Assembly (NCBI GenBank): GCA_018266435.1
Contig: JAFEAL010000001.1
Location: 1-64,000, forward strand
Reading direction: 5' to 3'
DNA: 64,000 nucleotides
Source: Bacteroidota bacterium
GTDB taxonomy: Bacteria; Bacteroidota; Bacteroidia; Cytophagales; Cyclobacteriaceae
The notes under the pieces are model-generated. The model was not told the origin of the DNA, did no database searches, and saw nothing but the letters and a program-made list of their open reading frames with translations. Below are positions 51,753 through 60,516 of the stretch, piece after piece (positions within the stretch are counted from its first letter, which is position 1; each line of letters opens with the position of its first letter). The translations under genes and the position numbers were made by a program.

Positions 51753-51783
51753 AGACGGCTGAAAACTCGGCCGTCTTTTTTTT
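51753..51783 (+). terminator. terminator of the DEAD-box helicase
   Basis: AGACGGC (51753-51759) and GCCGTCT (51770-51776) form a 7-bp stem extended by weaker pairs, then a T8 tract. Confidence 0.88.
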
Positions 51784-51805
51784 GTTCAGGTATTGGAATC
51801 GAACA

Positions 51806-52885
51806 TCATTTACAGTGCAATTTCATAAACTCATACGCTTGACGGTTGCCCAGTTGGGCAGAGCGGTTCCAGTCTGCACAGGCTCCTTTTTGGCCTGTGG
51901 CTTGTTTGGCAATACCTCGCCCAAAATAAGCGAGTGCATAGGTTGAATCAAGGCGAATGGCTTTGTCGAAATCGCGTAAAGCTGATGGATAGTCTTTCAT
52001 TTTTAGCAATGCTTCACCACGTCCACCGTAGGCAAGTGCATAACCAGGGCTGATGCGAATGGCCTGTGAGAAATCACTTGCCGCATTCTTGTAGTCGTGT
52101 GAATAAATACGAGCGAGACCGCGATCAACATAAGCAGCATCAAAACCTGGATTAAGTGCAATAGCTTGGCTGAAATCATCAATGGCCGAAACATAATTTC
52201 CGGTTCTTTCTTTAGCATGACCGCGGTAGGCATAAGCCAACGTAAACTTAGAGTCGAGCGATACCACTTTGTTAAACTCTTCAATTGCTCCCGGGTAATC
52301 GTTGGCTTCGTATTTTGATTTGGCATTGTACATCAAATTAGTAGCGTTGAGGATATTTACCTGGTCATTGTATTTTTCAGCAATAGCCGCTTTGGCATTC
52401 TCCTCTTTTTCCTGTTGTAGTTGTTGGCTCAGTTGCGCCAGTTTTTGGTTAGCTTCATCGAGGCGCTGTTTCATATCATTTAATTCGCGAATTTTTCGAT
52501 GGTCTTCGCTGATCCGTTTGAGTGATTCTTTCAAACTGGTGGTATCTACTTTTATTGAGGCTTTCATCCAAAACGTTTGGCCGTCCCACTTCTCATCCAG
52601 GATATCAAACTTGGTGATGCCGGCTGTGATGGTAGAAATTTTTTCTTTGAAGTCTTGTGAGAATTTTCCCTTGGCATCGTTGGACGATAGCAGGTCGTTA
52701 CTCTCTACATATACCCCGAGCTCGTTTAGCAGTTCTGTTCGTAATTCACTGGTGGCGATGGCGCGGCATGAAACTTTACTGTCGGCTTCACTGGCCTTGT
52801 AAGTGTATTCTCTGATAAATGTTTTTTCTTGTGAATAGGAAACATAACTACTCAAGAGAAGTATTGCCAATATTATTTTTTTCAT
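51806..52885 (-). CDS. exported TPR protein with LPP20-like N-terminus
   Basis: 359 residues with a signal peptide (MKKIILAILLLSSYVSYS). The N-terminal about 115 residues resemble the LPP20/SLPE domain (SCRAIATSELRTELLNELGVYV). A coiled-coil about 120-170 (LNDMKQRLDEANQKLAQL) follows, and then four to five TPRs (AIEEFNKVVSLDSKFTLAYAYRGHAK) with a final Cys-containing Sel1-like helix. Probably a protein-interaction scaffold in the periplasm. Convergent with the helicase terminator. Confidence 0.82.
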   Translation of the reverse strand: MKKIILAILLLSSYVSYSQEKTFIREYTYKASEADSKVSCRAIATSELRTELLNELGVYVESNDLLSSNDAKGKFSQDFKEKISTITAGITKFDILDEKWDGQTFWMKASIKVDTTSLKESLKRISEDHRKIRELNDMKQRLDEANQKLAQLSQQLQQEKEENAKAAIAEKYNDQVNILNATNLMYNAKSKYEANDYPGAIEEFNKVVSLDSKFTLAYAYRGHAKERTGNYVSAIDDFSQAIALNPGFDAAYVDRGLARIYSHDYKNAASDFSQAIRISPGYALAYGGRGEALLKMKDYPSALRDFDKAIRLDSTYALAYFGRGIAKQATGQKGACADWNRSAQLGNRQAYEFMKLHCK

Positions 52886-52944
52886 TTTTATGGAATAGGA
52901 GTGTAGGTTAGACCAACTGTGCCGGAAGAAGTTTAGTTATAAAA

Positions 52945-53424
52945 TCAAATCGGTTTAAATAGTTCAAAAGCTTCTTTACAAGTGTGGCAATAATAGATAG
53001 AGCGGCAGAGTGTGGGCCCGAAAGGAGTTTTTAATTCCGTGTTAAGGCTATCACACCGAGGGCATTGAACTGTTTCGAGCAATTCTAACTCGGTAAAAAC
53101 CTGTGTAGGTGGAGGAGGAGCAAGGCCAAATTTTTTAAGCGCGGCTTTTCCTTTTTCAGAAATCCAGTCTGACGACCAGGCTTTTTTAAAAGAAATTTGT
53201 ACGTCAACATCCGGTACTCCGTTTTTTTTTAAAACGGACTTTACTTCTTCTTTCATATACTCCATAGCCGGGCAACCCACAAACGTAGGGGTCATTTCAA
53301 TTTTTGCAACATCGTTTTCCAGTGTTACCGAAGTGATTACCCCCAAATCTACCAGCGATAGCACGGGTATCTCCGGGTCTTTCACTTCCTCCAGCCATGT
53401 ATAGATTTGTTGTACGGTCAGCAT
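52945..53424 (-). CDS. paaD: PaaD-like subunit (phenylacetyl-CoA epoxidase/Fe-S assembly)
   Basis: 159 residues. The N-terminal DUF59/MIP18 domain (WLEEVKDPEIPVLSLVDLGVI, FVGCPAMEYM) and the C-terminal zinc-ribbon-like CPRCDSLNT...CHTC match PaaD, which helps assemble the PaaA diiron or Fe-S cofactors of phenylacetyl-CoA epoxidase. The other paa genes are not in the window. It has its own -7 element 25 bp upstream, so it appears monocistronic here. Confidence 0.87.
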   Translation of the reverse strand: MLTVQQIYTWLEEVKDPEIPVLSLVDLGVITSVTLENDVAKIEMTPTFVGCPAMEYMKEEVKSVLKKNGVPDVDVQISFKKAWSSDWISEKGKAALKKFGLAPPPPTQVFTELELLETVQCPRCDSLNTELKTPFGPTLCRSIYYCHTCKEAFELFKPI

Positions 53425-53448
53425 TGCCTTGCTCGCAAAGTGCGCTTA

Positions 53449-53456
53449 CAAAAGTA
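53449..53456 (-). promoter_or_regulatory. -7 promoter element for paaD
   Basis: Minus strand TACTTTTG, 25 bp before the paaD ATG; no -33 TTG at the right distance. Confidence 0.5.
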
Positions 53457-53483
53457 CGAAATCAATAACATCACCCACAGACT

Positions 53484-53517
53484 GGCACAAGCCTTGCAGG
53501 CAGTCTTGTGCCTTTTT
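53484..53517 (+). terminator. plus-strand terminator hairpin upstream of paaD
   Basis: GGCACAAG (53484-53491) and CTTGTGCC (53505-53512) with an inner CCT/AGG stem, followed by T5. No plus-strand gene ends nearby, so it may belong to an unannotated short transcript or be a chance hairpin. Confidence 0.5.
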
Positions 53518-53624
53518 CAAACCAACTCAATCTCTACCCCCTTTTTTTCTTTTCTCAATAATAAAGTGCGGCACGGCTGTAAGCACAACCCTCTTCTTTT
53601 TTACAAAACCTGCCCCTTACCGGG

Positions 53625-53807
53625 TTATGGTGAAGATAATTCATCTTTTGCTGAAGCACTCTTACTCATTAAAGCAGATGGCAGCCTGATCACAGGCGCA
53701 ACAACGCTGCTGAACAAATTGACTACGGTGCTCATTACCGTGGCCACCGGAATTTGGGTAAAGGTGCTGCCAAACACATAAGAGAAAATTGCTGAGGGCA
53801 TTATCAT
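53625..53807 (-). CDS. possible small protein of 60 residues
   Basis: ATG at 53807 to a stop at 53625, encoding a Val/Ser/Ala-rich protein (MIMPSAIFSYVFGSTFTQIP...). An A-rich stretch upstream resembles a Bacteroidota leader, and the third codon positions are mixed. No homolog or motif recognised; it could be a chance frame. Confidence 0.25.
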   Translation of the reverse strand: MIMPSAIFSYVFGSTFTQIPVATVMSTVVNLFSSVVAPVIRLPSALMSKSASAKDELSSP

Positions 53808-53826
53808 TTGTTCACTCAATTATTTT

Positions 53827-53860
53827 TTAATTTATTCTTTAATTTATTCTTTAATTCATT
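53827..53860. repeat. short AT-rich tandem repeat
   Basis: Two copies of the 12-mer TTAATTTATTCT and a partial third, 34 bp in all. Slippage-prone, no known function. Confidence 0.7.
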
Positions 53861-54053
53861 ATTGTATGTAGGATAACTCATCAAAGTAAAAAGTAAAGTG
53901 AAATGTATTCAACGACTGACATTAGTTTCAAAAGTATGTTACTGCCTTACGGGATACGGTCTGTTAACTGATTTGTAAACAACTAATCGTGCTATCAATC
54001 TTCTTGCGAATGCTTGTTTTTTTTTACTACTTGTAACTGCATATTAAATTGTT

Positions 54054-55727
54054 ATGAAAGACTTCCTCTGGTTTAAGAGTTACCCGCCTGGCATCCCGCA
54101 TGAAATAGGTTCGCTTCCTTTTACTTCGCTGGTTGATTTATTTGAAAAAGCGTCAAAGAAATACGCCTCGTTGATTGCATACGAAAATTTGGGCGGCAAG
54201 TTGACATACCGAGAAGTGGATGAGTTGTCCACTCATTTTGCTGCATACCTTCAAAAAAAACTGGGTTTGAAAAAAGGAGACCGTATCGCCATTCAGATGC
54301 CCAACCTGCTGCAGTTTCCGGTCGCTTTTATAGGTGCATTGAAAGCCGGTCTGATCGTGGTGAATACCAACCCGCTTTATACAGCTCGCGAAATGGAGCA
54401 CCAGTTTAAAGATGCCGGTATTTCAGCGTTGGTGATTGTAGCCAACTTTGCACACAATCTGGAATCAATTGCTGACAAAATTCCTGCCAAGCATTACATC
54501 ATTACAGAGATGGGTGACCTGGTAGGTGGACTGAAAGGATGGCTGGTGAACTTTGTGGTGAAGTACGTGAAAAAATTGGTGCCCCGATACAACCTGCCAC
54601 ATGCTATTTCATTCAATGCGGTAATGAAAGAAGGTGCCCGCTATACATTGGATAAACCCAATATTGAATTGGAAGATTTAGCCGTGCTTCAATACACCGG
54701 AGGAACAACCGGTGTGCCCAAAGGCGCACAACTTTCGCATAGAAATTTGGTGGCTCACAACGAAATGATTACTTATTGGTTTCTGCCTTTGCTTACCGAG
54801 AAAGAGCAGGAGATTGTCATCACCGCATTGCCTATGTATCATATTTTCGCTCTCTCAGTAAACCTCACCCTCATGTTCCACAAGGGGTTGCGAAACATTC
54901 TTATCACTAACCCACGCGATATGCAAGGGTTTGTGAAAGAACTCAGCAAGTATAAATTCTCCATTATTTTGGGCGTAAACACATTGTTCAACGGAATGCT
55001 CAATCACCCGCTCTTCAAAACACTTGACTTCTCTCATTTGAAAGGAGCGGTGGGCGGAGGCATGGCCGTGCAAGATGCCGTGGCTATGCAATGGCAAGAA
55101 GTAACCAAAAGCCCGCTCGTAGAAGGGTACGGGTTAAGTGAAACTTCGCCTGTACTCTGTTGTAACCCGCTAAACGGAAAAGAAAAACGCGGCACCATCG
55201 GCTTGCCAATGCCCAGCACCGAAGTAGCCATTTTTGATGACCAGGGCAATCAACTGTCACAAGGTGAAACCGGAGAAATTTGTGCGCGTGGACCACAGGT
55301 CATGCGCGGTTATTGGCAAAAAGACAATGCCGGTGTTTTCTATCACAACGAATGGTTTAAAACAGGCGATATTGGTTTTATGGATGAAGACGGCTTTTTT
55401 AAAATTGTGGATCGTAAAAAAGACATGATCAAAGTAAGCGGCTTTAATGTTTTTCCTAATGAAATTGAAAACGTCATTGCCCTGAACCCCAAAGTACTGG
55501 AGGTGGCGGCCATTGGAGTGCCCGATGCTAGGTCAGGTGAAGTGATCAAGGCTTTTATCGTTAAAAAAGATCAAAGCCTTACCGAAGAAGAACTCAAAAC
55601 CTATTGCCACGAAAACATGACCAATTATAAAGTGCCTAAATATTTTGTGTTTCGCACCGAGTTACCCAAAACCAATGTGGGTAAAATTTTGCGCAGGGCA
55701 TTGAAAGAGGAAGAAGAAAAAAAGTAG
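54054..55727 (+). CDS. fadD: long-chain acyl-CoA synthetase (FadD-like)
   Basis: 557 residues of the ANL superfamily. The AMP/P-loop motif YTGGTTGVPKG, the A5-type motif GYGLSETSP, the A8 hinge DIGFMDEDGFFKIVDRKKDMIKVSG and the catalytic Lys in KTNVGKILRRAL are all present. It activates fatty acids to acyl-CoA at the cytoplasmic membrane, using ATP. The substrate chain length is inferred from similarity to FadD. No other beta-oxidation gene is nearby. Confidence 0.92.
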   Translation: MKDFLWFKSYPPGIPHEIGSLPFTSLVDLFEKASKKYASLIAYENLGGKLTYREVDELSTHFAAYLQKKLGLKKGDRIAIQMPNLLQFPVAFIGALKAGLIVVNTNPLYTAREMEHQFKDAGISALVIVANFAHNLESIADKIPAKHYIITEMGDLVGGLKGWLVNFVVKYVKKLVPRYNLPHAISFNAVMKEGARYTLDKPNIELEDLAVLQYTGGTTGVPKGAQLSHRNLVAHNEMITYWFLPLLTEKEQEIVITALPMYHIFALSVNLTLMFHKGLRNILITNPRDMQGFVKELSKYKFSIILGVNTLFNGMLNHPLFKTLDFSHLKGAVGGGMAVQDAVAMQWQEVTKSPLVEGYGLSETSPVLCCNPLNGKEKRGTIGLPMPSTEVAIFDDQGNQLSQGETGEICARGPQVMRGYWQKDNAGVFYHNEWFKTGDIGFMDEDGFFKIVDRKKDMIKVSGFNVFPNEIENVIALNPKVLEVAAIGVPDARSGEVIKAFIVKKDQSLTEEELKTYCHENMTNYKVPKYFVFRTELPKTNVGKILRRALKEEEEKK

Positions 55728-55816
55728 GATTCTGATTTCTCTATTTTTTTACAACTACATTCTTTAGTACTTTCGAGGTTCATCTCGTAGGTTGTATGGT
55801 TTAAATCAATTGCTCA

Positions 55817-56911
55817 ATGAAAAAAGCACTATTCTTACTTCTTCTTTCGGCTCCATTTTTTCTCTTTTTTTCAAGAAAAAAGCAAAACCCTGAAACCGGG
55901 GGAAATGACTCTGTTCATTATGCTCACGAAAAGCATTTTAAAAATATACGCCAACTCACGTTTGGTGCCGACAATGCCGAAGCGTACTGGAGTTTTGACG
56001 GAAAGAATGTATGCTTTCAATCAAACAACAGTGCCTGGGGATTACAATGCGACCAGATTTTTTATATGCCTGTAACAGGAATGGACTTGAGCCATGGCGA
56101 AAAACCGAAGAGGGTGAGCACTGGTGATGGCCGCACCACTTGTGCTTTTTTTATGCCTGACGGAAAATCAATTTTGTATGCCTCTACTCACCTGGGCGGA
56201 AAGGAATGCCCACGAGAGGTAGAACGTAAACCGGGTGGAAAATACTTGTGGCCGATCTATGACTCATACGATATTTTCGTGGCCGACTTAAACGGAAAAA
56301 TAATTAAGCAATTGACCAACTCACCCGGTTATGATGCCGAAGCCACCATTTCTCCGAAGAAAGATAAAATAGTGTTTACATCTATGCGCCATGGCGACCT
56401 TGACCTTTACACCATGGACATGAACGGAAAGAATGTAAAACAAATTACCCACGAGTTGGGTTATGATGGTGGCGCTTTCTTTTCTCCTGACGGTACAAAA
56501 ATTGTTTTTCGCGCTTCGCGATTCACTACCGATGAAGAGAAAAAAGAATATGTGGAGAACCTGAAACAAGGCTTAGTAGCCCCCACATCGATGGAAATTT
56601 TTGTATGCAATGTGGACGGTTCTGACCTGAAACAAGTAACACACCTGGGCAAAGCCAACTGGGCTCCATTCTATCACCCTTCAGGCAAGAAAATCATTTT
56701 CAGTTCCAATCACAAAGGCAAGCGCGGTTTTCAGTTCAATTTATTTATGATCAACGAAGACGGATCGGCACTCGAACAGATTTCGCACGATACGGTGTTT
56801 GATTCATTCCCGATGTTTTCTCCCGATGGAAAAAAAATTGTTTTTTCTTCGAACCGTAACAATGGAGGAACACACAATACAAATTTGTTCGTAGCCGATT
56901 GGGTAGATTGA
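55817..56911 (+). CDS. exported TolB-like/PD40 beta-propeller protein
   Basis: 364 residues with an N-terminal hydrophobic segment (MKKALFLLLLSAPFFLFFS). It has a run of PD40/WD40-like repeats such as FSPDGTKIVFRA, YHPSGKKIIFSSNHKG and FSPDGKKIVFSSNRN, so a six-bladed propeller is likely. No catalytic domain follows, unlike S9 peptidases. Probably a periplasmic binding or scaffold protein. The alpha/beta hydrolase gene follows 7 bp later. Confidence 0.85.
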   Translation: MKKALFLLLLSAPFFLFFSRKKQNPETGGNDSVHYAHEKHFKNIRQLTFGADNAEAYWSFDGKNVCFQSNNSAWGLQCDQIFYMPVTGMDLSHGEKPKRVSTGDGRTTCAFFMPDGKSILYASTHLGGKECPREVERKPGGKYLWPIYDSYDIFVADLNGKIIKQLTNSPGYDAEATISPKKDKIVFTSMRHGDLDLYTMDMNGKNVKQITHELGYDGGAFFSPDGTKIVFRASRFTTDEEKKEYVENLKQGLVAPTSMEIFVCNVDGSDLKQVTHLGKANWAPFYHPSGKKIIFSSNHKGKRGFQFNLFMINEDGSALEQISHDTVFDSFPMFSPDGKKIVFSSNRNNGGTHNTNLFVADWVD

Positions 56912-56918
56912 ATCTGTG

Positions 56919-57845
56919 ATGAAGCGATCAAAGAAAATAATTTACGTTTTGCTCTTGCTGCTGGCATTGGTGCTGATTGGTTTTTATGGACTTTATGTTT
57001 TGAAAAATGCGGAGACAAAAACGATTAGCGAAAATGACCGCAAAAATGCAGGCGGGAGTTTTGTAAAGTTGACAGACGGAATTACACATTACGAAGCTGC
57101 CGGGCCCGACACAGCTAAAACAATAGTTCTTATTCACGGTTTCAGTGTGCCTTACTATATCTGGGACGGCACATTTGATAGTTTGGTGCATCGCGGCTTT
57201 CGGGTGATACGTTACGATGAATTTGGCCGCGGGCTTTCTGATAAACCGAATGCTATTTACAGTCCGCTATTTTACCGGAAGCAGTTGGTAGAATTGCTCG
57301 AGGTCTTAAAAGTGAAGACTCCTTTTCATATTGCCGGCCTTTCGTTTGGTGGAGCCATTGTGAGTGATTTTGTTACGCATTACCCACAACTTATTGATAA
57401 AATAATTTTTATTGATCCGGTTTACCGGTTCCCCAATCAAGGCACACCCGAGGCGGTAATGAACTATACAATGGCTATTAAGGCCTATGCGATGGCAGAT
57501 GACCAACTCACAAATTTTAAACACCCGGAATTATTTCCAAACTGGGCGAGTAAATACAAACCACAGATGAAGTTTAAGGGTTTTCGTCATGCATTGATCT
57601 CTACCATTAAAAACTATCCCAGGCAGACCATTATTGCCAACTACACCCAGCTTGATTCGTTTCATAAGAAAGTGTTATTGATCTGGGGCAAGGATGATAA
57701 AATCGTGACGTTTGATTACAGCGACTCACTAAGACAAAAACTAAACGTAGATTTATTGGCTGTAGAAGATGCAGGTCATCTTCCACACTTGGAAAAACCA
57801 ACGATTGTTAATCAGAAAATTATTTCATTTTTAAAAACTCAGTAA
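56919..57845 (+). CDS. alpha/beta hydrolase, membrane anchored
   Basis: 308 residues: N-terminal anchor (KIIYVLLLLLALVLIGFYGLY), oxyanion region IHGFSVPYYIWDG, nucleophile Ser in GLSFGGAI, Asp in WGKDDKIV and His in AGHLPHLEKP, so the triad is complete. The substrate is unknown. The ATG at 56919 is chosen over the GTG one codon earlier. Operon with the PD40 gene upstream and the cupin gene downstream, whose ATG overlaps the stop (TAATG). Confidence 0.87.
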   Translation: MKRSKKIIYVLLLLLALVLIGFYGLYVLKNAETKTISENDRKNAGGSFVKLTDGITHYEAAGPDTAKTIVLIHGFSVPYYIWDGTFDSLVHRGFRVIRYDEFGRGLSDKPNAIYSPLFYRKQLVELLEVLKVKTPFHIAGLSFGGAIVSDFVTHYPQLIDKIIFIDPVYRFPNQGTPEAVMNYTMAIKAYAMADDQLTNFKHPELFPNWASKYKPQMKFKGFRHALISTIKNYPRQTIIANYTQLDSFHKKVLLIWGKDDKIVTFDYSDSLRQKLNVDLLAVEDAGHLPHLEKPTIVNQKIISFLKTQ

Positions 57846-58366
57846 TGATAAATGTGAATTTGACTAAAGATGCCTCTAAAGAAGAAGTAAAAAAAGCGGT
57901 AGAGAAGTATTTAGATGAAATAGGGCTGAATATCGCTTCTCACGACTTCACTCGCCCTTGGGGAGGATTTTTTGTATTGGATGAAACACAGGCAGAAAAA
58001 TTTATTCAGTTGTATTTTTCTCATTTGAAAAAAGAAGACCTTACCATATCAGGTAAGTTGAGCCCTAAAATTTTGATTGTTGCTCCCGGCCAGCGGTTGA
58101 GTTGGCAATACCACCACAGGCGTGCGGAGATTTGGAAATTGATAGCCGGTGTAGCCGGTGTGGTAACCAGTACTACAGACCGACAAGGTGAATTAAAAAA
58201 ACTGGCCTTGAATGAAGTTATTCATCTAAAACAAGGCGAGCGCCATCGTTTAGTAGGTTTGCCCGAAGGCTGGGGAATGATTGCTGAAATTTGGCAGCAC
58301 ACTGATGCCAGTCACCCTTCAGATGAAAATGACATCGTGCGGGTGCAAGATGATTTTGGGCGATAG
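57845..58366 (+). CDS. cupin-fold protein, sugar-phosphate isomerase-like
   Basis: 173 residues. The cupin core is SPKILIVAPGQRLSWQYHHRRAEIWKLIAG, with metal-binding His pair in QYHHRR and Glu in AEIW, then LKQGERHRLVG. The arrangement resembles the C-terminal cupin of type II mannose-6-phosphate isomerases, and homologs are sometimes called phosphoheptose isomerase; the specific reaction is not established. The ATG overlaps the upstream stop. Ends directly against convergent hisB. Confidence 0.75.
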   Translation: MINVNLTKDASKEEVKKAVEKYLDEIGLNIASHDFTRPWGGFFVLDETQAEKFIQLYFSHLKKEDLTISGKLSPKILIVAPGQRLSWQYHHRRAEIWKLIAGVAGVVTSTTDRQGELKKLALNEVIHLKQGERHRLVGLPEGWGMIAEIWQHTDASHPSDENDIVRVQDDFGR

Positions 58367-59482
58367 TTAAAGAGTTCCCTTTGTGCTGGGCAACTGATGG
58401 CCTTCTTTCTTTACAGCAAATCGTACGGCTTTAGCAAACGCCTTGAAGATGGCTTCAATTTTATGATGTTCATTCGTTCCCTCTGCTTTGATATTCAGGT
58501 TGCATCTTGCTGAATCGCTAAAGGATTTAAAAAAATGAAAAAACAGTTCGGTAGGGACTTCACCTATTTTTTCCCGCTTGAATTCAACTTCCCAAACTAA
58601 CCAGGGCCTCCCGCCAAAATCTATCGCTACTTGTGCCAGGCAATCGTCCATAGGCAGACAAAACCCAAAGCGCTCCATTCCTCGTTTATCACCTAATGCT
58701 TTCAGGATAGTTTCTCCTAAGACCAACGCTGTGTCTTCAACCGTATGGTGTTCATCAATATGCAAGTCACCGGTTGCGGCAACCTCAAGATCAATCTGTC
58801 CATGCCGCGCAATTTGTTCTAACATGTGGTCAAAAAAGCCAAGCCCTGTATGGATTTTAGCCAGACCGGAGCCGTCTAAGTTAGTGCTAACGAAAATGTC
58901 TGTTTCTTTGGTTGTGCGCCTGGTTTCTGCCAAACGCGCCGGCCTCAGAAATTTATAAACCTCTTTCCACGAATGGGTGTTTAGCACACAATATTCAGTT
59001 AATTTTTGTTCGGCTATTTTTTCGAGGGACTGAATGCCGCTGAACAGAATTCCTTTTGCCCCAAGGTTTTTAGCCAACTGAATATCCGTGATGCGGTCAC
59101 CTATAACAAAGGAGTTTTTTAAATCATATTGTCCGTTTAAATATTCGGTTAGCATACCGATACCCGGCTTACGCGTAGGTTTGTTTTCTTCGGGCAAAGA
59201 ACGGTCGATGTGAATTTTGCTGAAGTGAATATCTTCATTTTCTAGCGTGTTCAATATCATTTTTTGCACCGGCCAAAAAGTATTTTCCGGAAACCGATCG
59301 GTGCCGAGCCCGTCTTGATTGGAGACCATTACTAATTCATAATCGGTCTCTCTCGCAATTTTTCCAAGCCAGGTAAATACACCGGGAATGAAGCGCAGTT
59401 TTTCCAGGTTATCGATTTGCGGAGCTTCCGGTGGCTCAACAATAAGGGTTCCGTCACGGTCTATAAATAAAATCTTTTTCAT
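58367..59482 (-). CDS. hisB: histidinol-phosphatase/imidazoleglycerol-phosphate dehydratase
   Basis: 371 residues, bifunctional form. The N-terminal HAD phosphatase (FIDRDGTLI with the catalytic Asp pair, and [12 protein letters not shown]) is followed from about 180 by IGP dehydratase ([32 protein letters not shown]). It performs steps 7 and 9 of histidine synthesis (dehydratase and phosphatase) in the cytoplasm. Last gene of hisGDCB; overlaps hisC by 4 bp. Confidence 0.95.
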   Translation of the reverse strand: MKKILFIDRDGTLIVEPPEAPQIDNLEKLRFIPGVFTWLGKIARETDYELVMVSNQDGLGTDRFPENTFWPVQKMILNTLENEDIHFSKIHIDRSLPEENKPTRKPGIGMLTEYLNGQYDLKNSFVIGDRITDIQLAKNLGAKGILFSGIQSLEKIAEQKLTEYCVLNTHSWKEVYKFLRPARLAETRRTTKETDIFVSTNLDGSGLAKIHTGLGFFDHMLEQIARHGQIDLEVAATGDLHIDEHHTVEDTALVLGETILKALGDKRGMERFGFCLPMDDCLAQVAIDFGGRPWLVWEVEFKREKIGEVPTELFFHFFKSFSDSARCNLNIKAEGTNEHHKIEAIFKAFAKAVRFAVKKEGHQLPSTKGTL

Positions 59483-60513
59483 AATTTTTTTAATAGAGTT
59501 ATTAATGCTTCATTTTCTTCAGTAGTGCCCACCGTTATGCGCAAGCAGTTTTGGCATAACACAACCTTACTGCGGTCACGCACAACGATTCCCCCTGCCA
59601 ATAATTTTTGATAGACCGCCCGTGCATCAGTCATTTTTACTAAAAGGAAATTTGCTTCTGACGGATAGATATGATTTATTATTTTTATATCATTCATTTT
59701 TTCTGTAAGCCATTGCCGTTGTGCAAGAATTTTTTTCACTTCTCTTTCTTTTTTTTTAACATCGTGCAAGGCTTTTAATGCCGCTTGTTGCTGCGGTTCG
59801 CTGATGTTGTAGGGTAGTTTGATTTTATTTAACACAGAAATGATTGTACTATCCGCAAAGCACATTCCCAGGCGCAGCCCTGCCAGGCCCCACGCTTTTG
59901 ATAAAGTTTGCAATACTACCAGGTTTTTGTACCGGCCCAGTTCGGTAACCCAACTTGGAGATGAAGCAAAGTCAATGTAAGCTTCGTCAATAAGTACCAA
60001 TCCGTTAAAATTTTTTAATAGAGTATGAATTGTGTCAGGGTTTAAAATGTTTCCTGTAGGATTATTAGGGCTGCACAAAAAAATCAGTTTGGTGTGTGCG
60101 GAAATAGGTGAAAGGATACATTCTTTGTCCAGATCAAAACTGGCGGTTAGTTTTACCGGTTTTACCTTGATGTCATTGATGCGAGCACTCACCTGATACA
60201 TTCCATACGTTGGCTCAGCGATAATCACCTCGTCAATCGTAGGAACACAAAAAGCACGTAACAATAAATCAATCACTTCATCGCTTCCATGACCGATAAA
60301 AAGCTGATCTTCGCTTACGTGTTGAATAGAAGCAATTTTTTGTTTTAGTTTTTTTTGATGCGGATCAGGATACCGGTTGTAGCCAGTTGCAAATGGATTT
60401 TCGTTAGCATCCATAAAAATCTGCGCTTCGCCCGCAAACTCATCGCGCGCTGATGAGTAGGGTTTGAGATTTTTCAAGTGGGGGCGTAGCAGCTTAGAGA
60501 TATCTGGTATCAT
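59479..60513 (-). CDS. hisC: histidinol-phosphate aminotransferase
   Basis: 344 residues, class I/II PLP aminotransferase. The cofactor Lys is in [22 protein letters not shown] and LIDEAYIDF are conserved. It converts imidazole-acetol phosphate to histidinol phosphate. The ATGA overlap with hisB and a 3-bp gap to hisD show operon packing. Confidence 0.95.
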   Translation of the reverse strand: MIPDISKLLRPHLKNLKPYSSARDEFAGEAQIFMDANENPFATGYNRYPDPHQKKLKQKIASIQHVSEDQLFIGHGSDEVIDLLLRAFCVPTIDEVIIAEPTYGMYQVSARINDIKVKPVKLTASFDLDKECILSPISAHTKLIFLCSPNNPTGNILNPDTIHTLLKNFNGLVLIDEAYIDFASSPSWVTELGRYKNLVVLQTLSKAWGLAGLRLGMCFADSTIISVLNKIKLPYNISEPQQQAALKALHDVKKKEREVKKILAQRQWLTEKMNDIKIINHIYPSEANFLLVKMTDARAVYQKLLAGGIVVRDRSKVVLCQNCLRITVGTTEENEALITLLKKL

Positions 60514-60516
60514 TAC

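Larger units (their letters stand above)
53518..54053. other. gene-poor intergenic region before fadD
   Basis: About 535 bp with no recognised gene. It holds a weak antisense small ORF (53625-53807), an AT-rich tandem repeat (53827-53860) and T-tracts, with no RNA family or clear promoter. Confidence 0.4.

Noticed and set aside
53407-53781. Plus-strand ORF of 124 residues over the paaD promoter
   Set aside because: It overlaps paaD and its promoter, the residue composition is not protein-like and no homology is evident.
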